From a bacterium (GTDB taxonomy: Bacteria; SZUA-79; Acidulodesulfobacterales; Acidulodesulfobacteraceae): 64,000 bases of DNA. A program made the translations under genes and the position numbers. The DNA lies in the NCBI GenBank assembly GCA_021777135.1, contig JAJYDX010000002.1:92084-156083 (forward strand), written 5' to 3'. This document shows, piece by piece, positions 17,176 to 24,020 of the stretch. Positions within the stretch are counted from its first letter, which is position 1, and every line of letters starts with the position of its first letter. Below the pieces are notes generated by a model. That model was not told where the DNA came from. It made no database searches and was given only the letters and a program-made list of their open reading frames with translations.

Positions 17176-17484
17176 ATGGCTGAGTTTAACGAAGATGACG
17201 TTCTGAAAAAATTAAGAAACATTATAGACCCAGAACTTGAAGTAAATATCGTGGATTTAGGTCTCGTATATAAAATAAATTTAAACGGCAACGGTAACGT
17301 AGCACTTGATATGACCTTGACCGCAAAGGGTTGTCCTATAAGCGGCGTAATAAAATATGAAGTCGAAGAGGCATTGAGAAGTATTCCGGGGGTTAAAAAC
17401 GTAGCTGTAAATTTTGTCTGGGAACCTGAGTGGAACACTTCGATGATAAAGTCGGAAGCGCTTAAAATGCTTAAGACGCATTAA
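17176..17484 (+). CDS. MIP18/DUF59 family iron-sulfur assembly factor
   Basis: A 102-residue protein with the full DUF59 pattern: DPELEVNIVDLGLVY near 15-29, the LTAKGCPIS motif with the family's invariant Cys near 52-60, and a C-terminal VWEPEW block. Relatives (SufT, PaaD, the MIP18 domain) help mature Fe-S clusters. It is preceded by GGAG with 9-base spacing and followed after 53 bases by the polytopic membrane protein. Hemerythrin and DUF2249 genes close by make a role in cluster repair under NO or oxygen stress plausible; that is inference. Confidence 0.88.
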   Translation: MAEFNEDDVLKKLRNIIDPELEVNIVDLGLVYKINLNGNGNVALDMTLTAKGCPISGVIKYEVEEALRSIPGVKNVAVNFVWEPEWNTSMIKSEALKMLKTH

Positions 17485-17537
17485 ACCAATTTAATTAACG
17501 TAATAAAACATTAATAATAAAAATAGGTGATTAAAGT

Positions 17538-18785
17538 ATGAATGCAACAGACAGTTCTATCGAAATATCTTTAAAACATATTAAAACCGCACTTGTTTTT
17601 TTGCCGGTTTTTTTTATCGTAATGTTTTTAGACGTTAAAAATTTTAACGAATATTTTTTTATGAATATGAAAATAATTTCGTTAACCCATATATTTACCC
17701 TTGGGTTTTTATTGATGGTTATTATGGGAGCCTCTTATATGCTTTTGCCAGTAGCTCTGGGAGTAAAGATAGCGTATGAAAAGCTTTTCTTTCCAGTATA
17801 TTACGCATATACGGCATCATTATTATTATTCGTTATAGGCATGCATTATTTTATAGGTTCTGTTATTGCAGCCGGAGGGATCCTTTTATTTATATCGGTT
17901 TTAATTTATAACATAAACATACTTGCAAGTTTGAAAAAGGTAAAAAAATGGGATTATTCCGCCGCCGGAATAGCTTTCGCTTATTCGTACCTGTTTATTG
18001 GGTTGTCGTTGGGATTATACCTTGCTTTATCGTTTTATTTTAAAATAGGGTTTAATATTTACGGCATACTCCAGGACCATATTTACGTTATGTTTATAGG
18101 TTTTGCCGTTATGCTTTTTATAGCCGTTTCATACAGGCTGCTTCCTATGTTTTATATGACTAAAACTCCTGCCGGCATATATTGGAAAACCGATTTAGCT
18201 GCGGTTAACTCTGGCATAATAGCCATAATTGCTTCTTCTTTTTTTAAAAACAGTTCCGCCGTCCATATTTATATGAACGGTATAGGCATAGGTCTGCTTA
18301 GCCTGGGAATCCTTTTATACTGCTATGTGTTTTTTAATCTTATGTTAAAAAGGCTTAAGAAAAAGTTTGATATTACTACTTTTTATCTGTTTGCCGGCAT
18401 TATATTCTTAAAACTGGCTGTCATAATCGGCTTAATGCTTGCAATAATACCGCAAAGAGAATTAAACTTATTCGGCGGTATAAACGGTCTATATTACGTA
18501 TTCGGGTTTTTGGGACTGTTCGGTTTCGGAGGCATGGTAATAATAGGGTTTTTGCATAAAATATACCCTTTCCTAATAAGCCTTAAAGTATTTGAAAAGG
18601 CAAAGAAGGGAGCATACGGAAAATTATTTTCAGATTTAAAAACTAAATATTTAGAATATTTAATATTCGGACTTTTTCTGGCAGGTTCTATTTTTTGGAT
18701 ATTTTATTTAATTCAAATTGCCGCCGCAATCCTTTTCATCGCGTCTTTAATACTTTTATTTCATATACTTTCTATGGGCTGGTAA
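17538..18785 (+). CDS. Polytopic membrane protein, NnrS / heme-copper-oxidase subunit I-like
   Basis: A 415-residue inner-membrane protein with about 12 predicted helices. Two repeated blocks with His followed by a long hydrophobic helix (SLTHIFTLGFLLMVIMGASY and DHIYVMFIGFAVMLFIAVSY, each ending in LLP) resemble the heme-ligating helices of NnrS-like and CcoN-like proteins. The full histidine set of a true oxidase catalytic centre is not apparent, so it is unlikely to be a respiratory oxidase. NnrS relatives protect cells from nitric oxide. AGGTGA precedes the ATG. It converges on the DUF2249 gene, separated by a long palindrome. Confidence 0.55.
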   Translation: MNATDSSIEISLKHIKTALVFLPVFFIVMFLDVKNFNEYFFMNMKIISLTHIFTLGFLLMVIMGASYMLLPVALGVKIAYEKLFFPVYYAYTASLLLFVIGMHYFIGSVIAAGGILLFISVLIYNINILASLKKVKKWDYSAAGIAFAYSYLFIGLSLGLYLALSFYFKIGFNIYGILQDHIYVMFIGFAVMLFIAVSYRLLPMFYMTKTPAGIYWKTDLAAVNSGIIAIIASSFFKNSSAVHIYMNGIGIGLLSLGILLYCYVFFNLMLKRLKKKFDITTFYLFAGIIFLKLAVIIGLMLAIIPQRELNLFGGINGLYYVFGFLGLFGFGGMVIIGFLHKIYPFLISLKVFEKAKKGAYGKLFSDLKTKYLEYLIFGLFLAGSIFWIFYLIQIAAAILFIASLILLFHILSMGW

Positions 18786-18800
18786 AATAAAATAAAAATA

Positions 18801-18863
18801 AAAAGGGGTCAGATTTTAAATCTAAAAGGGGTCAGATTTAAAATCTGACCCCTTTTAGATTTA
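18801..18863. repeat. Palindromic GGGGTCAGATTT repeat at a convergent junction
   Basis: A partial unit (AAAAGGGGTCAGATTT, 18801-18816, plus TAAATCT) is followed by a perfect inverted repeat: 18817-18839 is the exact reverse complement of 18841-18863 around a single base. The right arm contains the stop codon of the DUF2249 gene. It lies between two convergent genes and can act as a bidirectional terminator. A second copy of the core is at 23935-23983. Confidence 0.9.
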
Positions 18864-19409
18864 TTTCCAAATCTTGATCGTATAAAGCTCATCTCCATTG
18901 CTTTCAGTTTCTTCAGTCAAAAATTTATATCCAGCGTCTTTTAACCTAGGATATAAATGTATCGGTTTTCTTTCGTGTATTATGTGGAGCGCATCGGATT
19001 CGCCAAAACTTTCTAAGGTGGAAAATATTTTAAGCATTGGTTGCGGCGGTTCTAAGCCCCTTACATCTAGCTCTATGATATTTTGTTTATGAGCCAGATT
19101 TTTTAAGTCCTCGTCGTTAAATCTATTTTCGTCGGCTTCTTCGGAAACCCTGACCGGTTTTACCCCTGTATCGTTTCTAAAAAAAATAATTTCGAACCCC
19201 TCCGGCACTTTGTTGGTAATATGTTCAAATCCTTTATTTTTTAAAACCGAATAAAGCGGAAACGGTTCAAAACTATTTATTAAGTCGAGCGCCTCCCCGT
19301 CTTTTAATTTGTTTACTTCTTCCATAATCTTTTTGAATGGGTCCGCCCCGTTTTTAATATCTTCTCTTACGTCAAGCTTAATTTTTTTTAAATCGTCTAT
19401 ATTTTGCAT
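18861..19409 (-). CDS. Tandem DUF2249 domain protein
   Basis: A 182-residue soluble protein built of two copies of the TusA-like DUF2249 fold: residues about 8-80 (LDVREDIKNGADPFKKIMEE ... FEPFPLYSVLKNKGFEH) and about 110-182 (LDVRGLEPPQPMLKIFSTLE ... HERKPIHLYPRLKDAGYKF). Each copy has the LDVR start and the P-(L/I)-(H/Y)-LYP-like turn. The family co-occurs with hemerythrins and NO-response genes; its biochemistry is undefined. The ATG follows AAAGGAGG. It is the second gene of an operon after the hemerythrin gene (52-base gap), and its stop codon lies inside the palindromic repeat. Confidence 0.85.
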   Translation of the reverse strand: MQNIDDLKKIKLDVREDIKNGADPFKKIMEEVNKLKDGEALDLINSFEPFPLYSVLKNKGFEHITNKVPEGFEIIFFRNDTGVKPVRVSEEADENRFNDEDLKNLAHKQNIIELDVRGLEPPQPMLKIFSTLESFGESDALHIIHERKPIHLYPRLKDAGYKFLTEETESNGDELYTIKIWK

Positions 19410-19461
19410 GATTTTATCCTCCTTTTATATTTTGCGTTTATATCCTGCCGACTATTCAAAG

Positions 19462-19956
19462 CTATTTTAAGGCAAGTATTTTTTCCATAATTTCGCGCTT
19501 TTCTTCCTGAGTCAGATGCATCTCTGCCATATTAAACAATATGTGGTCTTCTTTATCTTCATGTTCCAACAAAAGCTGGCTCAAGGAACTTCCGGCGTTT
19601 ATAATAGATTTATAATCTTTATCGGACTGGTAGCCGTTAATTTTTAATTTAAAACCCGCGTAAAGGTCTCTGCAATGGCTGTGTTCGATAATCATAACGT
19701 TTATCGGTCCGGTTTCTACGCCTATATAATTTCCTAGAACCGGAAACAAAGCTTCTTCTTCTTTTTTGAAATGCACTTCTAAATCTTTATCCATAAAAGA
19801 TATTATTTCGTTTAGCTGATTTATTATGTTATTCCTGTCTTCATCAGAACCTGCAGAGGCGATTTTCTTTAAGTATCCGTCTAATTTATTTAAAACATCC
19901 CTTATTTCTTCGTGTTCAATCCTTAAAACCGCTAGGGGGTCGCGACTTGTATCCAT
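19462..19956 (-). CDS. Hemerythrin-like HHE domain protein
   Basis: A 164-residue four-helix di-iron protein. The ligands are visible in order: IEHEE near residue 14, HFKKEEE near 77-83, IIEHSH near 110 and LEHEDKEDH near 140. The HHE arrangement matches bacterial hemerythrin-like and RIC/YtfE-like proteins that bind O2 or NO or repair iron centres; the N-terminal Cys-containing domain of RIC itself is absent. AAAAGGAG precedes the ATG. It leads an operon with the DUF2249 gene and diverges from the heme GGDEF-EAL gene across a GTGA-N6-TCAC palindrome. Confidence 0.9.
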   Translation of the reverse strand: MDTSRDPLAVLRIEHEEIRDVLNKLDGYLKKIASAGSDEDRNNIINQLNEIISFMDKDLEVHFKKEEEALFPVLGNYIGVETGPINVMIIEHSHCRDLYAGFKLKINGYQSDKDYKSIINAGSSLSQLLLEHEDKEDHILFNMAEMHLTQEEKREIMEKILALK

Positions 19957-20035
19957 AGTTATAGCTCCTTTTAGTTAAATATTAACTTATTTTTGGTTCC
20001 GTTTATTTAATTTTATCATAATATGTTTTTATTGC

Positions 20036-20051
20036 AGTGACAAATGTCACA
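20036..20051. promoter_or_regulatory. CRP/HcpR-type operator in a divergent promoter region
   Basis: AGTGACAAATGTCACA is a palindrome with the GTGA-N6-TCAC core used by CRP, HcpR and related regulators. It lies between hemerythrin (-) and the GGDEF-EAL gene (+). For the plus-strand promoter (TGTTATAAT at 20092-20100) its centre falls near -63, a class I activation position. On the minus strand a TATTAT at 20018-20023 lies close enough that the operator overlaps its -35 region. Confidence 0.6.
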
Positions 20052-20091
20052 TATGATTAAAAAAGATAAATATTAAATTTATGTCATTTAA

Positions 20092-20100
20092 TGTTATAAT
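20092..20100 (+). promoter_or_regulatory. Extended -10 promoter for the heme GGDEF-EAL gene
   Basis: TGTTATAAT provides a perfect TATAAT with TGn extension, 57 bases before the ATG at 20158. No Shine-Dalgarno is evident before that ATG. Confidence 0.5.
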
Positions 20101-20157
20101 ATAAAATGTATAAATTATAACTGACAAATTATACGGTAGATTTTTAAATTAAAAAAT

Positions 20158-22773
20158 ATGGCGTTTAAACTTCCGCGTTTTTTTAAAAGACTTGATAAAT
20201 TTATACTCTGCATTGCGGTTTCCACTAGCGTTGCCATAGCGGTTATATCTGCTTACCTGCTTTATAATTTTGCAAATAATATAATAAACACCGGCGTTGT
20301 TACTACAAGTTCGTATATAGCCGATCAGACCTTTAATACCATGTATCAGGTAATGAAAAGGGGATGGAACGAAAAACAGGTAGAAGGGTTTATAGGAGCG
20401 CTTAAAAAATCTTCCAAAAATGAAAATATGGTCGGAGTTTCCATATATAGGGGTGCGATAGTAGATAAGCAGTTCGGCACTGTTCCTCAAACTACGGAAA
20501 ACGGCATAGTTAAAAAAGCTTTCGAAACAAAAAAAGTAATTCATAAAACTTTAAACGGAAAAGAAATCTACGCATATCCGCTGCTCGCAAAAACAATGTG
20601 TCTTAGATGCCATACTATGGCTAAAGCGGGAGATGTCAACGGAGTCATAGAAGTTTCTTTTAATACTGAAAATTTAAATAGTAAATTCAAGGACTATTAT
20701 TTCCTTATTTTATTTCTTATCTTTATTCTGCCGATTTCTGGCGGAGTTTTCGTGACTTTAGTGTTAAGGCGCTCTATAAAGCACGGAATGGAAAGCATAA
20801 ACAAAGAAGTAGAAAATATAAAAACCGTAAAAGATTTAAAATATTTAGATACAAAGCTTATAGACCTTAAGTTCGAAGAATTTAACCAGATTTATCAGGG
20901 AGTAGGCGGACTTTCCGCCAGGCTTAAGGATATAGCCGTGGACAAAGACGTTCTTGAATTCGAAATTAAACTTCTGGAACGGTTTATCATTACGTCTGAA
21001 GTAGTTAAAGACTGGAAAGAGCACGTTTTTAACCTTTTGATAGAAATGAATAATATCATTAAAGTATATAACGTATTTTCTATCTTCGTACATGATGAAA
21101 ATTTAATAGAAATAGAGGTGTTTTGGAAAGGCAGGCCTACCGAAAAGACTAAAAAATTATTCGATAATCTTATTTATAAAAGCATATACCACAACGGTTT
21201 AAATACTTTTTTTATAAAAGGCATAGGAAACCACGAGATATTTCACAACGTAACGGATAAAAATTTAAAACTTCCAGAGCTTTCGGAAGAAGATTTATCC
21301 GTCCAGACGAAAAAGGTAATTCTTGATACGCCTCATATAGGGGGAATAGTAGGCATTGGCATTCAGGCGGAAGAATCCATAGACACCGTCAGGGAACTTG
21401 TTATAAGCAGCGTTTTAACCACCCTCCTGAATGTTATAGGCTCGATAAAAGCTATATATAAATATACTAAAGAGCTTGAATATTACGCTACGAGGGACGG
21501 ACTCACTACCCTGTATAATCAGCGAGTGTTTATGGAATTTTTACATTACGAAGTCGAAAGGTCAAAACGAAATAATATTCCATTCAGCTTAGTCTTTATA
21601 GATTTCGACAATTTTAAGCTGATTAACGATATGTATGGACATAATTTTGGCGACAAGTTTCTCAAGGCGATATCAGACATACTCGAAAAAGAAAAAAGAA
21701 GCGAGGATATTTTAGCGCGTTACGGCGGCGACGAGTTCGTTATGATTCTTCCGGGGGCCAAAGAAGAACAGGCATATATGATTTCTAATAAAATAAGGGA
21801 AAGCATAAAAAAGTTTTCGCTGATAGATACTAATACTCAAAAATCGGTGGGGGCAACTGTTTCTATAGGAATAGCGGTCTATCCTTATTCCGCCGCGGAC
21901 GAAAAAGACCTGTTTTTACTTGCCGACAATATGATGTATAAAGCGAAAAAAAACGGAAAGGATACCGTTTATACGGCAAAGGAAGAGGATGCAATATCAG
22001 TATATAAAGAAGTTTCCGAAAAGAGCAAAATGGTCTTGAACGCCCTTGAACAAGACATAATACTTCCCTATTTTCAGCCTATAATGGATTTAAGCACCGG
22101 AAATATTATCGCGCACGAACTTTTAATGAGGATAAAATTAGACAATATTAAGGGAGACCTTCCAAATGTTATTTCTGCCGGAGAATTTATTGAAATAGCA
22201 GAAAATATAGGCGTTGCCCATAAATTGGATTTATTGCTTCTGGAAAAGGCGTTTATGAAAATTAAGGAAGAAGGCTATAACAGCGATATGTTTATTAATC
22301 TTTCCCCTAAATCTTTAATAGTCACCGACTACGTAAAAACCGTAAAGCGCTTGTCCTTGAAATATAATATAGATACATCCAAAATAGTTTTTGAGCTGAC
22401 AGAGAGAGAAACGGTAAAAAACATCACTCTTTTGGAAAAGTTCGTGGTTAATCTTAAATATGAAGGATTCAGGTTTGCGGTCGACGATTTTGGGTCGGGT
22501 TTTAGTTCTTTCTTATATATTAAGAGATTCCCCATAGATTTTCTTAAGATAGACGGCGAATTCATAAGGGGGATTTTTGACGATAAAATGGATAGGGCTG
22601 TAGTAGTAAGCTCAATTTCTATTGCAAAAGAAATGGGAATTAAGACTATAGCCGAATTTATAGAGTCAGACGAAGTTTTAGTAGAATTGAAAAAGTTGAA
22701 TGTGGATTACGCCCAAGGTTTTTTCATAGGAATACCCTCGCAAGATTTCTCCAAAAAAAGCATCGTTAAGTAG
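20158..22773 (+). CDS. Heme c-type sensor GGDEF-EAL c-di-GMP enzyme
   Basis: An 871-residue membrane protein. TM1 (about 15-37) and TM2 (about 181-204) enclose a periplasmic domain that contains CLRCH (148-152), the motif for covalent c-type heme; the layout resembles DUF3365/Tll0287-like heme sensors. A GAF-like region (about 255-440) leads to GGDEF (about 450-610). The active site GGDEF (523-527) and the I-site RSED five residues earlier are intact. The EAL domain (about 630-865) keeps ELLMR (Glu654), NLSPK, FELTE, VDDFGSGFSS, LKID, AEFIE and AQG, so both synthesis and hydrolysis of c-di-GMP are possible. A redox, O2 or NO signal read by heme is the likely input; that is inference. Confidence 0.88.
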   Translation: MAFKLPRFFKRLDKFILCIAVSTSVAIAVISAYLLYNFANNIINTGVVTTSSYIADQTFNTMYQVMKRGWNEKQVEGFIGALKKSSKNENMVGVSIYRGAIVDKQFGTVPQTTENGIVKKAFETKKVIHKTLNGKEIYAYPLLAKTMCLRCHTMAKAGDVNGVIEVSFNTENLNSKFKDYYFLILFLIFILPISGGVFVTLVLRRSIKHGMESINKEVENIKTVKDLKYLDTKLIDLKFEEFNQIYQGVGGLSARLKDIAVDKDVLEFEIKLLERFIITSEVVKDWKEHVFNLLIEMNNIIKVYNVFSIFVHDENLIEIEVFWKGRPTEKTKKLFDNLIYKSIYHNGLNTFFIKGIGNHEIFHNVTDKNLKLPELSEEDLSVQTKKVILDTPHIGGIVGIGIQAEESIDTVRELVISSVLTTLLNVIGSIKAIYKYTKELEYYATRDGLTTLYNQRVFMEFLHYEVERSKRNNIPFSLVFIDFDNFKLINDMYGHNFGDKFLKAISDILEKEKRSEDILARYGGDEFVMILPGAKEEQAYMISNKIRESIKKFSLIDTNTQKSVGATVSIGIAVYPYSAADEKDLFLLADNMMYKAKKNGKDTVYTAKEEDAISVYKEVSEKSKMVLNALEQDIILPYFQPIMDLSTGNIIAHELLMRIKLDNIKGDLPNVISAGEFIEIAENIGVAHKLDLLLLEKAFMKIKEEGYNSDMFINLSPKSLIVTDYVKTVKRLSLKYNIDTSKIVFELTERETVKNITLLEKFVVNLKYEGFRFAVDDFGSGFSSFLYIKRFPIDFLKIDGEFIRGIFDDKMDRAVVVSSISIAKEMGIKTIAEFIESDEVLVELKKLNVDYAQGFFIGIPSQDFSKKSIVK

Positions 22774-22935
22774 AATTTTATTTAATTATTATATTATTAA
22801 TATATCTAAATTTTTATATATATTTTTATATAAAATAGTTAAAAATTATAATTGATTTATTTATTTCAATATGTTAAAACGATAAATACAGTTCATTTAA
22901 ATTAACTTTTTTATGAAAAAATGGAGGAACGGGTT

Positions 22936-23931
22936 ATGAACCGAGTTAAACTAAAGCTTTTACTTTTACCGGTTTTTGTGTTTTTATCTGCGCTATTAAT
23001 TTCTAAGAACGTATTTGCCGCTAATTATGGCGTTTATACCAAAATAGCGGTTAATGTTCCGGGAAGCATTTCTTCAGTGTCCCAGAAAGTTGAATCAGCA
23101 CTGAATAGCCATAACTGGACGGTAATAGGTAAATTTAATACGGCGTTGCCGGCAGGGGATTCATATGTTTCCAATGTCATTGTCGCGACTAACGGGGTTT
23201 ACGATAAATATATGGCAGATAACGGCAACTACCCGCTGGGCGCTTTCGGACTGCCTTTAAGGGTAGCAGTTTACAGCACTCCAAACCAGGGCGTCGTCGT
23301 GAGCATGCTCAACCTTCCGGCGTTAGCCAGAACTTTTTCAGGAAATTCATATGTGAATTATGCCGTAGAGGTTAACAATTATTTAAAAGGCGTAATAAGA
23401 GACGCAGTAGGAGGAACGCCTTCTGATGACCAATACGGACCTATGAGAAGCGGCAGGTTTCCGGGCGGTATCGGTGGAGGTTCATTCCCCGGCAGCGTTA
23501 ACCAAATAACCAATTACAGCGGCAGCAGCAATTCAAATCTTTTGGGCGTGGCAGACCTCGTATTAAAAGGCATAGAACATAATAACGGCGGATGGCGGTT
23601 AGTTTACAAAATAGAAAAGCCTTCCATAGGTTTCATAGAACTGGGCGTTACGAGAAATTCCACAGAAAAACATTCGATAGAAATAGACAGCGGTTCAAGG
23701 GCAACTTCTTCTGATAAATTTCCAGGAATAGACCACAGCCCCGCTTATCCCGTAGAAATACTTATATATAGGGACGGAAATTATACCGATATTTCGATTT
23801 TAGGAGAAATGTGGAGAATGAAGTATTATTTTGCCGATGCCGGAATGATGGCTTTTATGAGCCATATGGGCATGCCTGGTTCCATTCAAGGTTCTTTGAA
23901 GCAGATGATTTTATACGGACTTGCATATTAA
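22936..23931 (+). CDS. Secreted protein of unknown function (possibly DUF302-like)
   Basis: A 331-residue exported protein. The ATG at 22936 is preferred over the in-frame ATG at 22921, because GGAGG (22923-22927) lies inside the longer version and 8 bases before 22936. A Sec signal (about 1-28, ending NVFAA) is followed by about 130 residues whose pattern (VESALNSHNWTVIGKF ... YSTPNQGVVVSMLNLPALA) loosely recalls the DUF302 fold. A Gly-rich linker then leads to a second beta-rich domain (about 190-331). No catalytic motif is recognised. It converges on nrdJ across the second palindromic repeat. Confidence 0.6.
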   Translation: MNRVKLKLLLLPVFVFLSALLISKNVFAANYGVYTKIAVNVPGSISSVSQKVESALNSHNWTVIGKFNTALPAGDSYVSNVIVATNGVYDKYMADNGNYPLGAFGLPLRVAVYSTPNQGVVVSMLNLPALARTFSGNSYVNYAVEVNNYLKGVIRDAVGGTPSDDQYGPMRSGRFPGGIGGGSFPGSVNQITNYSGSSNSNLLGVADLVLKGIEHNNGGWRLVYKIEKPSIGFIELGVTRNSTEKHSIEIDSGSRATSSDKFPGIDHSPAYPVEILIYRDGNYTDISILGEMWRMKYYFADAGMMAFMSHMGMPGSIQGSLKQMILYGLAY

Positions 23932-23934
23932 TAA

Positions 23935-23983
23935 AAAACGAAAAAAGGGGTCAGATTTTAAATCTGACCCCTTTTTTCGTTTT
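23935..23983. repeat. Second GGGGTCAGATTT palindrome at a convergent junction
   Basis: A perfect inverted repeat: 23935-23958 is the exact reverse complement of 23960-23983 around one central T. It shares the core with the copy at 18817-18863, but its outer arms are different (ACGAAAAAA type). It starts 4 bases after one stop codon and ends 37 bases before the nrdJ stop, so it probably terminates transcription from both sides. Confidence 0.9.
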
Positions 23984-24020
23984 CCTTTTTAGTTTCTAGT
24001 TTGTTTACGACTTTTTCCTT

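Noticed and set aside
17538-18785. A true cbb3 oxidase catalytic subunit
   Set aside because: The complete set of six histidine ligands is not apparent, and no CcoO/CcoP genes follow.
22921-22935. ATG at 22921 as the start of the secreted protein
   Set aside because: GGAGG lies after this ATG and at the right distance before the ATG at 22936, which directly starts the signal peptide.
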